From NCBI GenBank assembly GCA_937924775.1, contig CALDUT010000002.1:62001-126000 (forward strand): DNA of 64,000 nt. Reading direction: 5' to 3'. Positions 8,197 through 19,113 of this stretch are shown here, one piece after another; the stretch's first letter is position 1, and every line of letters begins with the position of its first letter. The DNA is from an uncultured Gemmata sp. GTDB taxonomy: Bacteria > Planctomycetota > Planctomycetia > Gemmatales > Gemmataceae. The translations under genes were made by a program, and so were the position numbers. Below the pieces are notes generated by a model, which did no database searches, was not told the DNA's origin, and was given only the letters and a program-made list of their open reading frames with translations.

Positions 8197-10200
8197 ATGC
8201 CGCGCATTCACCAACTACCACCGGACGTTGTCACGAAAATCGCTGCCGGGGAAGTGATTGAACGGCCTGCGTCGGTTGTTAGGGAGTTGCTGGAGAACTC
8301 CATCGACGCTGGGGCCAGCCGTATCGACATCGACCTCGAAGCCGGCGGAACCGAACTCATCCGCGTGGTCGATAACGGCTGCGGCATCGAGCCGGAGGAT
8401 CTTCCCCTCGCCTTCGCTCCCCACGCCACCAGCAAGTTGCGCTCGGCCGACGATCTGTTCCGGATTGGCACGCTGGGCTTTCGCGGCGAAGCCCTGGCCA
8501 GTATCGCCGGGGTGGGGCAAGTGATGCTGCAATCGCGGCCGCCGCAATCTTCCAGTGGTGCCGAACTGAAGTGCGACGGTGGGGTTTTGGGCCCAGTGAA
8601 ACCCTGGAATGGCTCGCCCGGTACCCGGATTGAAGTGAAGCATCTGTTTTACAACGTTCCAGTGCGGAAGAAGTTTCTCAAAAGCGTTGCGACCGAATTG
8701 GGTCACGTTTGCGAAACCGTTACGCGGATTGCTCTGGCCAACCCCACGTTGCATTTGACGCTGCGGCACAATGGCCGCTTGGTTTACGACATACCCGCGA
8801 CAGCCAGCCTGCTCGACCGGATTGCCCTCTTTTTCACCGCCGAAGTCCGCGATGCGCTCTACGACATCGATTCGGGCGATGGGCCACTGCGCGTTCGCGG
8901 TTTCATTGCCGACCCGCAATGCGACCGCGGGAATGCCAAATTACAATACTTTTTCGTCAATGGCCGCTGGTTCCGTGATCGCAGTTTGGCTCATGCGTTG
9001 CAAGAATCCTATCGCGGTCTGCTGATGAGTGGCCGCTACGCCGTCGCGTTCCTGTTTCTGACCATTCCGCCTGAGCAAGTGGATGTGAACGTGCATCCCA
9101 CGAAAGCGGAAGTGCGGTTTCAAGAGAATTCGCTGGTTTATTCGCTCGTGTGTAGCACAATCAAACGTCGGTTATTGCGAGAGAATCTCATTCCCCAGCT
9201 CACGCCGCTGCAGGGTCACGCGGTGGGTTTCGGGCTTTCCGAAACCGCGGAGGCTGGTGAACCACGGATCGCCACCGCCCCGCCTCCGGAACCGACTTCA
9301 CAAACCTCACTGTCGCTGACAGACCGCGATGAGATACTACCCCCCGCCAGGACGTGGGACCATCCGACACGATCGTCCACTCCGCGACCTTCATCCCTGT
9401 CGGATTTTTCGACACTGTCAGAGTTTCCTGCAGTGAGTTTTGATACCAGCCGTTCGGCTGACCGGGGATCCGTCGCGGAGAATTCGTCACAGGTGAGGCC
9501 AACCGCACCGCTTCTGGCGGTTGCAGCAACAACGCCCCGGCCTGGATCCCAACCGGTGCAACCCCCAACGCCTGCCTTACCACAGCCGCGGTCAGAATCC
9601 GCGCCCTCGGTTGAGCTGTCTGAAACTGTTGCGCCCACCGCTATTCAGCTTTATGATTCTTACCTGGTACTCGAAACCGCGGAAGGCATGTTAGTGATCG
9701 ACCAACACGCTCTGCATGAACGCATCCTTTACGAGCAATTGCGGTGTCGCATCCGCGACGGGCAATTGGAAGTGCAGCGATTGTTGATTCCCGAGCCGAT
9801 CGACTTACCCGCGGAGCAAGCCGCCTTGGTGTTGGAAGCGGCCGAGGCGTTACGCGAACTGGGTTTGGAAGTGTCCGATTTTGGGGGGAATACCATTCTA
9901 CTTTCCAGCTACCCGACACTGCTCGGGCGAAAGCCGCCGCACGAAATACTTCGCGGAGTCGTGGATCATCTGATAACCCAGGAACGGCCACCGACCAAAG
10001 AAGCGCTGTTACACCTGTTGATGGCGACTATGGCGTGTAAGGCGGCCATCAAAGCTGGGGACAAACTCGCGCCAGAGGAGATAGCCTATTTGCTGCACCT
10101 ACGCGAGATGGCGGAACACAGTCATCATTGCCCGCATGGCCGGCCGACATCGTTGTTGTTCAGCCGGGCTGAACTCGATCGGCAATTCCGCCGTACCTGA
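8197..10200 (+). CDS. mutL: DNA mismatch repair protein MutL (endonuclease type)
   Basis: A 667-residue mismatch-repair protein that links MutS recognition to strand incision. The N-terminal GHKL ATPase is complete: ENSIDAGA at 33-40, DNGCGI at 59-64, TSKL near 78, GTLGFRGEAL at 91-100. A Pro/Ser/Thr-rich linker fills roughly 345-485. The C-terminal dimerisation domain carries the metal-dependent nicking site DQHALHERILYE near 502, matching DQHA(X)2E(X)4E, plus ACKAAIK near 612 and CPHGRP near 645. This is therefore the endonuclease form found in bacteria without MutH. Start choice is awkward: AGGAG directly abuts the ATG at 8197, while an in-frame GTG at 8173 would add eight residues. I keep 8197 because MPRIHQLP matches the family's usual start. 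Confidence 0.96.
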   Translation: MPRIHQLPPDVVTKIAAGEVIERPASVVRELLENSIDAGASRIDIDLEAGGTELIRVVDNGCGIEPEDLPLAFAPHATSKLRSADDLFRIGTLGFRGEALASIAGVGQVMLQSRPPQSSSGAELKCDGGVLGPVKPWNGSPGTRIEVKHLFYNVPVRKKFLKSVATELGHVCETVTRIALANPTLHLTLRHNGRLVYDIPATASLLDRIALFFTAEVRDALYDIDSGDGPLRVRGFIADPQCDRGNAKLQYFFVNGRWFRDRSLAHALQESYRGLLMSGRYAVAFLFLTIPPEQVDVNVHPTKAEVRFQENSLVYSLVCSTIKRRLLRENLIPQLTPLQGHAVGFGLSETAEAGEPRIATAPPPEPTSQTSLSLTDRDEILPPARTWDHPTRSSTPRPSSLSDFSTLSEFPAVSFDTSRSADRGSVAENSSQVRPTAPLLAVAATTPRPGSQPVQPPTPALPQPRSESAPSVELSETVAPTAIQLYDSYLVLETAEGMLVIDQHALHERILYEQLRCRIRDGQLEVQRLLIPEPIDLPAEQAALVLEAAEALRELGLEVSDFGGNTILLSSYPTLLGRKPPHEILRGVVDHLITQERPPTKEALLHLLMATMACKAAIKAGDKLAPEEIAYLLHLREMAEHSHHCPHGRPTSLLFSRAELDRQFRRT

Positions 10201-10337
10201 GGCGTGTGCGGCTGGCCACCGGGGCGATATTGCCCATTTCACCGCGGATTAGGCCTGTAACAACGACAGGCTTCATTCCGCTGGCCGGCTTGGCTAAACT
10301 GAAATGCATCGCTGCCCGCCGAAGGATCCTCCTAACC

Positions 10338-12899
10338 ATGACGCACTTCACGCGACTTGTCAGCATCACTGGCGTGATTCTCCTCAGCACTGGGGCGATC
10401 GCTCAGGCTGTCATCACCAAGTTGACGCCCTTGGCCGAAGTGCTGGAGAGTGAACAATACATTTTCACCGCGAAAGTTGAGAAACTCGATCCAGATAACC
10501 CGGAACGCCCCACCGCGATTTTCCGCCGCGACAAAAACCTGAAAGGAGAAGCACCCTTCGAGCGGATCCCGGTGAACATGACCGGCGACGCCGAGGCCAA
10601 GAAAGCCGGCGACACCAAAGCTATGTTCGACCGCTTGGATGAATCGCGCACTCTGATTTTTTTCGTGCGGAAACAGGGCCGGCTGTACAACGCCAAGGTT
10701 TTCGTAGAAGGAACGTGGTTTTCGATCTACGGCACCACCGATGCCGACGGCAACACCATCCGCTGGGCGTTTCTCCACGGCGAACCGTACTTGCGACGCA
10801 CCTTCAAAGGTACCAGTGCCGAGATGATCCAAATCCTCCACGATTGCTTGGCCAAGAAGGCCAAACCGCCAGAACCGGACGAGAAAGAGAAACCCGGTTA
10901 TGGCCCGGTGGTGGAGAAGAAGTCGGGGCGTCACCCGCTGCCGGCTCGCCCGGTGGCGGTTTCGTCATCGTCGTGGTTCATCGGGAGCCGCGGGGCGAGC
11001 CTGTTCGCGGTCATTCCCACAGTGGTGTTTGTCGGCCCGTTAGCGGTTCTCGCCGCGCTGTTTCCCAGTTTTTTTTCCGTTGTCGCCATCGTGATGAAAC
11101 GCTGGCGTGCGTTTCTGGTGATTGCCAGCATCAATAGCACACTGGTGCTTCTGTATTGGTTAGTCTTTTCGTTCCGGCCGCATTGGCTGCCCGAGGGCAT
11201 GTGGTTTTCACCGCGGTTTGTCACGATCTACCTGATGGCGATTGCCTTTGTCGGTTTGATCTGGTCTGGGCGGCGCTACCGGCGGATGGCCGCGACCGAC
11301 CCCAGCATCACCGCGATTCCCAGCCGCAAGGAATTGCTCTGGTTGGTCAGCCTGACCCTGTTAGCGGCCAGTTGTACCGGGTTGACCGCGTGGTTGGCCA
11401 ATTGGGAAGCCACGATCGATATCCCGATGCGGGAATTCACTTTCATCGGCATGGCTCTTCTGGCCGCAACGCTTTACAGCGGTTACCGGCGGCTGACCCG
11501 CAGTGACGACACCCCCGCCGGCACGGAACCCCCGGCCCGGATGAGCCTGTCAGGAGAATCGGTGGCGATCGCGGTTCTGCTGGTCTGTGGCTTGGTCACC
11601 GTGTTACAGACTGCGGCACGGCCGATCCTCTTGACACACTCCCAGGAAACCACCGCGGGCGATGCCGAAACCCCCATCGGTCCGCGCCTGATCGGCGAAC
11701 CGGTTGTCTTCGAAGCCCAAGAAGACGGTAAAGCCCAACCGGAATTTGGCCGGGTGATGTCGAATCTCACGCTCCACGGCGACCGGTTGTACTTCGGCGC
11801 CGATCTCGGCCTCCAGGGCGGACGCATTCTCGGCATGAATCGCCACACCGGCAAGCTGGAATGGACCTACGATGCCCCGGGGATGTATTCCGTCTACTGC
11901 ACACCCACCATCGCCAACGGCAAGCTGTATTGTGGGGAGGGAACCCACTTCGATCGCGGTTGCCGGCTATTTTGCGTCAATCTCGCCGATGGCAATGATG
12001 CTTGGGAAGAACCGTTCCGCACCGAGAGCCACACCGAGGGCGCACCGACCGTTGTTGCTGGGAAAGTCTACTTTGCCGCGGGTGAAGATGGCTGCTATTG
12101 TGTCGATGCCAACACCGGGGCCAAGCTTTGGCAATTTCCCGGTGGTCGAGAAAAGGGTATTCACATCGATGCCTCGCCGGCGGTCAGCGGCGACACCGTG
12201 TTTGTGGGTAGTGGATTGTATTCGTTTGTCGCGGTAGCGCTGGATATTCACACCGGGGCCGAAAAATGGCGGACCGACCTGAAATACCGTGCCTTCGGGG
12301 CCCCGTTGTGCCGGTTTGGCAAGGTCTTTTTCGGTATCGGCACAGGGAATATCGGTTCTGACTTCGCCGATTATCCTGAAGAAGGCGGAATCGTCGAACA
12401 GGACGTGGGCGGGGCCGTGGTCTGCTTGGATGCTGCGAGCGGCCGCGAAGAATGGCGTTATACCTTACCCAAAAGTGTCCACACCGGCCTAGCCGCCGAC
12501 GAATTTACCATCTACGCCGGTTGCCGCGACGGCAGTGTGTACGCCATCGATCGCACCCAAGGCAAACTCCGTTGGCGCACCACTATCGGCGGGGCTGTTC
12601 TCAGCCGTCCTACGGTGGTCGAAAATGGGGGATACCCGGTCGCGGTTTATGCGGTATCCCAAGAAGGGTTAGTTGTCTGCCTGAACCCTCATACCGGGGC
12701 GATCTGCTGGCAGAAACCGTTGCCCAACTTCCGCTGGGATGGGGCTTCCACCGGGGCTGTGACATGTTCTCCCACTGTGGTTTCGACCCTCACGCCCACC
12801 GGCAGCCGCCGCACGATCTATGTGGGCGCGATGACGGTCGATGCCGTCAACCGCAAGCGGATCGCGATTTTCCGGTTTGAAGACGCTCTGGGTGAATGA
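10338..12899 (+). CDS. membrane protein with C-terminal PQQ-type beta-propeller
   Basis: An 853-residue envelope protein in three parts. A signal peptide ends near AIAQA (residue 23) and a domain of about 190 residues that I do not recognise follows. Roughly residues 215-480 then hold about six hydrophobic helices (for example VIPTVVFVGPLAVLAALF and FIGMALLAATLY). From about residue 520 to the end is a PQQ-like propeller with repeated blades ending in W (GKLEWTYD, GAKLWQFPG, GAEKWRTD, GREEWRYT, GKLRWRTT, GAICWQKP). Propellers of this type resemble BamB and quinoprotein dehydrogenases, but here no dehydrogenase residues are evident, so a structural or binding role is more likely. AAGGA lies about 12 bases before the ATG. 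It follows mutL on the same strand. Confidence 0.8.
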   Translation: MTHFTRLVSITGVILLSTGAIAQAVITKLTPLAEVLESEQYIFTAKVEKLDPDNPERPTAIFRRDKNLKGEAPFERIPVNMTGDAEAKKAGDTKAMFDRLDESRTLIFFVRKQGRLYNAKVFVEGTWFSIYGTTDADGNTIRWAFLHGEPYLRRTFKGTSAEMIQILHDCLAKKAKPPEPDEKEKPGYGPVVEKKSGRHPLPARPVAVSSSSWFIGSRGASLFAVIPTVVFVGPLAVLAALFPSFFSVVAIVMKRWRAFLVIASINSTLVLLYWLVFSFRPHWLPEGMWFSPRFVTIYLMAIAFVGLIWSGRRYRRMAATDPSITAIPSRKELLWLVSLTLLAASCTGLTAWLANWEATIDIPMREFTFIGMALLAATLYSGYRRLTRSDDTPAGTEPPARMSLSGESVAIAVLLVCGLVTVLQTAARPILLTHSQETTAGDAETPIGPRLIGEPVVFEAQEDGKAQPEFGRVMSNLTLHGDRLYFGADLGLQGGRILGMNRHTGKLEWTYDAPGMYSVYCTPTIANGKLYCGEGTHFDRGCRLFCVNLADGNDAWEEPFRTESHTEGAPTVVAGKVYFAAGEDGCYCVDANTGAKLWQFPGGREKGIHIDASPAVSGDTVFVGSGLYSFVAVALDIHTGAEKWRTDLKYRAFGAPLCRFGKVFFGIGTGNIGSDFADYPEEGGIVEQDVGGAVVCLDAASGREEWRYTLPKSVHTGLAADEFTIYAGCRDGSVYAIDRTQGKLRWRTTIGGAVLSRPTVVENGGYPVAVYAVSQEGLVVCLNPHTGAICWQKPLPNFRWDGASTGAVTCSPTVVSTLTPTGSRRTIYVGAMTVDAVNRKRIAIFRFEDALGE

Positions 12900-12973
12900 C
12901 CGCGGCCCGGCCCGAGTCGCTGTGCCACCAAGTCATTATTTGAACAGTGCTGGGTGTTTGGGAGTCGTCGTCT

Positions 12974-13885
12974 TCAATTTTGTTCAGAAACTGAACAATC
13001 TGATTGTAGGGCAGGCCCGCCGAAATAGGTTTTGTCCCGTTCTTCGTAGTCGGTGTAACCGAGAAGATCGTAGAGTTCTTGCCGGGTTTGCATCTTGGTG
13101 AGGCTGGCCGTTTGCGTGCCGGTGGTATGCAGGTCGCGGAGGGTCTCTTCCGCGGCCTTCATCGCCACTCGGAACGCCGTCAGGGGAAAGAGAATCAGTC
13201 GGTAGCCCATGTGCCCCAACGTTTGAACGTCCAACAGCGGCGATTTGCCGAATTCTGTCATGTTGGCCAATAAAATCGCACCCGGTAGGGCCTGGGCGAA
13301 GCGCGCAAATTCGTCCGGGGTTTCCAGGGCTTCGGGGAAGATGGCATCCGCCCCGGCATCGAGATACATTCGGGCTCGTCTCACTGCATCGTCAAACCCA
13401 TGGACCGCTTTGGCATCGGTACGGGCCATAATCACAAACTGCCGATCCCGGCGGGCTGCGACGGCGGCTCGGATTTTGGCCACCATAACTTCGGGAGCCA
13501 CAACGGATTTGCCCGACAGATGCCCGCACCGCTTGGGGAATTCTTGATCCTCCAAATGAATCCCCGCGACACCGGCCGCCTCGAACAACCGAACGGACCG
13601 TTCAACGTTCAAGGCTTCCCCAAAGCCCGTATCGGCATCACAAAGCAGAGGTAACCGGGTGGCCTGTGCAGTCAGTTGGGCGGCCTGAACAAACTCCGTG
13701 AGTGTCAGAAGGCCGATATCGGGTACACCGTAGCCCGCCGAGAGGGCCCCCCCGGAGAGATAAACCGCTCGAAAACCCAAGCGTTCGGCCATTTTGGCCA
13801 CCAGCGGATTGAAAACACCCGGCAAGGCAAAAGGACCGGCGGCCCATGCGTCGCGGAGTCGCCGCCCGGGGGATGGCCCAGTCAT
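12974..13885 (-). CDS. prpB: methylisocitrate lyase (PrpB family)
   Basis: A 303-residue cytoplasmic TIM-barrel enzyme of the isocitrate lyase/PEP mutase superfamily. DADTGFG at 83-89 supplies metal ligands, the catalytic loop is KRCGH at 118-122 inside LEDQEFPKRCGH, and IMARTDA follows. This combination is typical of methylisocitrate lyase, which splits 2-methylisocitrate into pyruvate and succinate in propionate breakdown. No prpC or prpD lies next to it, so a related lyase activity such as oxaloacetate or carboxyphosphoenolpyruvate hydrolysis cannot be excluded. The ATG at 13885 has GAGG about nine bases upstream; the longer frame starts at a TTG. The stop lies 74 bases from the convergent PQQ gene. 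Confidence 0.85.
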   Translation of the reverse strand: MTGPSPGRRLRDAWAAGPFALPGVFNPLVAKMAERLGFRAVYLSGGALSAGYGVPDIGLLTLTEFVQAAQLTAQATRLPLLCDADTGFGEALNVERSVRLFEAAGVAGIHLEDQEFPKRCGHLSGKSVVAPEVMVAKIRAAVAARRDRQFVIMARTDAKAVHGFDDAVRRARMYLDAGADAIFPEALETPDEFARFAQALPGAILLANMTEFGKSPLLDVQTLGHMGYRLILFPLTAFRVAMKAAEETLRDLHTTGTQTASLTKMQTRQELYDLLGYTDYEERDKTYFGGPALQSDCSVSEQN

Positions 13886-14060
13886 CGTTTGCGTCCTCAA
13901 AGAGCTATCAAACGGGATTCATCATAGGTGGCCAACGACTGTGTACAACGGCCGCTGAGGAAGATTTTTTTCAAGTTGGAAAATTGTCGGAAGTCGTTGA
14001 ATATCAAAGCCTCTGCGACGAAAAAAGAATAAAGTTCGGCAGCTTGCGCGAACCGAAATC

Positions 14061-14088
14061 TTGACAGTTGATGTCCGCCCTTTACAAT
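14061..14088 (+). promoter_or_regulatory. candidate sigma-70-type promoter P1 of the tRNA pair
   Basis: TTGACA at 14061-14066 and TACAAT at 14083-14088 are separated by 16 bases, about 180 bases upstream of tRNA-Ile. The -35 box is perfect and the -10 box differs from consensus by one base. The 382-base gap 13886-14267 otherwise holds no gene; in particular no 16S rRNA sequence can be seen in it. Confidence 0.7.
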
Positions 14089-14267
14089 CCTCAATGTGCA
14101 ATCCCACCCAATGAGGTGTGCATGAATACGACCCCGTTGTTGCAAATAACAACCGGAATCCTGCCAAATGGCGGATAGCTCTCATCGACAACGGGAAGGT
14201 TGGATGAGGGCCAAACCCAAGCGGTTTGGCCTTCGCGTTTACAAAGCACACACTTGGCGATGGTGTT

Positions 14268-14341
14268 GCGCGTATAGCTCAGTTGGCTAGAGCGCAGCTC
14301 TGATAAAGCTGAGGTCCTTGGTTCGAATCCAAGTACGCGCA
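14268..14341 (+). tRNA. tRNA-Ile (GAT anticodon)
   Basis: A 74-base cloverleaf. The acceptor strands GCGCGTA and TACGCGC pair, the D arm has AGCTCAGTTGG, the anticodon loop is CTGATAA with anticodon GAT, and the T arm is CTTGG-TTCGAAT-CCAAG. The discriminator base is A, and CCA is not encoded. This is the tRNA normally found in 16S-23S spacers. Confidence 0.97.
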
Positions 14342-14362
14342 CACAGTTGGCGGCACACGGGC

Positions 14363-14435
14363 GGGGATGTAGCTCAACTGGTAGAGCGCCTGCTTTGCAA
14401 GCAGGAGGTCAGGGGTTCGACTCCCCTCATCTCCA
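14363..14435 (+). tRNA. tRNA-Ala (TGC anticodon)
   Basis: A 73-base cloverleaf 21 bases after tRNA-Ile. The acceptor GGGGATG pairs with CATCTCC, the anticodon loop TTTGCAA gives TGC, and the T arm is AGGGG-TTCGACT-CCCCT. The discriminator is A and CCA is not encoded. Together with tRNA-Ile it forms the classical rRNA spacer pair, here without a 16S gene in front. Confidence 0.97.
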
Positions 14436-14578
14436 CCTTCCGGGTGATCGTCGGCAAAACTTTTGCAAGAAATGCCTGGGTGCGAGGTGGTCAAGAAATA
14501 AATGGATTGTGTCGGTAACCCCTTAAAAGCAGTAGTCGCGAGCAGAAAAAAATATTCGAAAAAAAAACGCGGCGAGGG

Positions 14579-14607
14579 TTGACAACGACGCAAGACGCCT
14601 CTAAAAT
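14579..14607 (+). promoter_or_regulatory. candidate sigma-70-type promoter P2 for 23S-5S
   Basis: TTGACA at 14579-14584 and TAAAAT at 14602-14607 are 17 bases apart, the ideal spacing. The bases before the -35 box are A-rich (14543-14567), like an UP element of rRNA promoters. A 10-base direct repeat, AGTCGCGAGC, flanks the promoter at 14534-14543 and 14624-14633. It lies in the 551-base tRNA-Ala to 23S gap (14436-14986), about 380 bases before the mature 23S end, so 23S-5S may be transcribed independently of the tRNAs. Confidence 0.7.
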
Positions 14608-14725
14608 TTCTCTCCCAGGCATAAGTCGCGAGCCTGAAAAGACTTGCGATGAATTTGGGATCTGAGTAGCTATCGATAGGCTATTCAGGCCGATGAGGCT
14701 AATAAGCCTGATCGTTGAGTCATGA

Positions 14726-14739
14726 GATCTTTGACAATT
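14726..14739 (+). promoter_or_regulatory. boxA-like rRNA antitermination element
   Basis: GATCTTTGACAATT resembles the boxA element (E. coli form TGCTCTTTAACAATT) that recruits NusB/S10 antitermination complexes in rRNA leaders. It lies about 120 bases downstream of candidate promoter P2 and upstream of 23S, as expected for a leader. A boxB hairpin was not identified. Confidence 0.55.
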
Positions 14740-14960
14740 CGGTAAGCAAGTGAAGTTGCATCCTTGACTTGGTGTAGCCTCTCGTCGATTGCAGAAAGCG
14801 AATGTTCGCGTATCTGCAATTCGGCTGTGAGACTTCATTAGGTCAACGACAAGACACGAGCCTTAGAAGTAGAAAGGCAACATCGTCTTGCCCGGCTGAG
14901 TTAACCTCGGTCGGGAATCGATGCTAGCTGGTGATAGTTTCGTTACCTGCGCGTGTGGTG

Positions 14961-14986
14961 ACACGGGCGGAGGAAGCGAACAAAGC

Positions 14987-14994
<8 letters not shown>
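14961..14994 (+). other. 23S rRNA processing stem, 5' strand
   Basis: The last 17 bases of this stretch are the perfect reverse complement of bases at the 3' end of 23S, and weaker pairing (ACACG, GCG) extends further out. The partner strand is 17739-17771. Such stems flank 23S rRNA and are cut by RNase III; this one also fixes the approximate ends of the mature RNA. Confidence 0.75.
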
Positions 14995-17738
<2,744 letters not shown>

Positions 17739-17746
<8 letters not shown>

Positions 17747-17771
17747 GCTTTGTTCCCTTTCTCGCTCGTGT
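17739..17771 (+). other. 23S rRNA processing stem, 3' strand
   Basis: This is the partner of 14961-14994: the first 17 bases are perfectly complementary and a further block pairs with interruptions. It overlaps the last eight bases of mature 23S and extends into the 23S-5S spacer. Confidence 0.75.
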
Positions 17772-17862
17772 CCTGCTACTTCACTGCTTACCGGTTGCAC
17801 AATATACGGAGTTCGGTGTCTGCTCGGATTCCTCCCACCGAACCCCCCTATATCATGCGACT

Positions 17863-17971
17863 TGCCGGTGACCATACCCAACTGGAAACACCCGTTCCCA
17901 TTCCGAACACGGCCGTGAAACTGTTGGGGCCGATGGTAGTGCGTCCAGCGCGAGAGTAGGTATCGCCGGCT
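17863..17971 (+). rRNA. 5S ribosomal RNA
   Basis: About 109 bases. The terminal stem is formed by GCCGGTGA near the start and TCGCCGGC near the end. The conserved core reads CCCATTCCGAACACGGCCGTGAAA, shown here only in outline, followed by GCCGATGGTAGTG and GCGAGAGTAGG. It lies about 115 bases after 23S and just before a strong terminator. Confidence 0.96.
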
Positions 17972-17983
17972 CAACATATCTGA

Positions 17984-18013
17984 CCCCGCGGAAGAGTATT
18001 CCGCGGGGTTTTT
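17984..18013 (+). terminator. intrinsic terminator of the 23S-5S unit
   Basis: CCCCGCGGAA (17984-17993) and TTCCGCGGGG (17999-18008) form a perfect 10-base stem with a 5-base loop, followed by five T, CC and five more T. It lies 13 bases after 5S and between convergent genes. Confidence 0.95.
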
Positions 18014-18055
18014 CCTTTTTAAACACATCCATTTTCGAGAGACTGTCCGTTGAGC

Positions 18056-18886
18056 TTAGCCCCGCGGCGATTTCTTCGCGTCATATTCTGGTCTGGCGAA
18101 AGTCGGCGGCCATGGCGACGTGTGCCGCGTGATGTTGTCCTGCGGCTCATAGCCCAGAAGATGTCGCATTGGCTCCAAATCCCACCGCATCCCCGTGTTA
18201 TTGGACATCCCCTTGATGATGAGAAATTTCTGAGGAATGGCTACGGTCAGGCAACAATCCATCAGTTGGAGAAAGTCCCTGTCGGACAGCCACATCAGCC
18301 GGAACCACTCGCCTCGCTCTGGAGGCAAGTTCGCCGGGAGGTTCTCGCCGCTCCGCCACATCCAGCCCAATCGTACCGCAATGGTCTCCAACCCATGCGA
18401 TTCCGCCAGGCAATATCCCAAACGCTCTCCGAAAAGCTTAGCTGCGGCATACGGCGTACTGTCGCGGGCGATTCCATCGACGCGGTAACGCAATCCTGGC
18501 TTCGACGGGGTTTCTGCCGTCAGACCACGGTCTTGGTCATCCTGGTATCCCCCACAACATGGTTGGAACTCGCGAAAATCATCCGTTGGACGCCGCCCAA
18601 CAAGGCCGCGTGATAAACGTGGATGAGGGCATCGACATTCGGCCCCACCAATTCTGGCCACGACTTATGAGCTTCCGGATCGGCAGCGAAGTGAAAAACC
18701 ACCTTCACTCCCCGAAATTCCTCAACCCAATCCCCCCAATGACTCAAATCGGCCGCGATGATTTGGGAATCACCCCGCGGGTCGCGATCCAGCAGGCGCA
18801 GAGGGTATTTCCCGGCCCAATGATGCCGCAGTTTGCGACCCATGTTCCCCGCTGCACCTGTGATGAGTATCGTTTGGGGGATTCAT
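18056..18886 (-). pseudogene. NAD-dependent epimerase/dehydratase with two frameshifts
   Basis: An extended short-chain dehydrogenase (SDR) of about 275 residues can be read only by changing frame twice. A strong ribosome site, GGGAGGA, lies six bases before the ATG at 18886. That frame fails at once, but removing one base from the five-base run at 18876-18880 restores TILITGAAGNMGRKL, the Rossmann NAD-binding loop. Translation then runs to FASSNHVVG and stops early; adding one base to the run at 18549-18553 restores GYQDDQ, later STPYAAAKLFGERLG (the YxxxK catalytic pair) and a normal C-terminus. Both changes are in homopolymers, so either a decayed gene or two sequencing errors would explain it. 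The substrate is unknown. Confidence 0.8.
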
Positions 18887-19113
18887 CGACCGTCCTCCCA
18901 AAGATTATCGTACAAATGTCTATCTTCACGATCTTTTTTTATTAACAATTGTTTTTATATTAATTTGTAATGATCGCGTGATTCTAAGTCGGATTAGCCC
19001 GATCCGAGCTGATGCTCGCGGCCATGGTCCGTTCTTTCACTCCCTGCGTAATCTTGTGCTAGTCTTGACAAGAAAGCTTTCCTGGCCACCCCTCCTGGCG
19101 CTGGGGCCGTTCT

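Noticed and set aside
14731-14736. Extra TTGACA as a third rRNA promoter
   Set aside because: No -10-like sequence lies 15-19 bases downstream; it is better explained as part of the boxA-like element.
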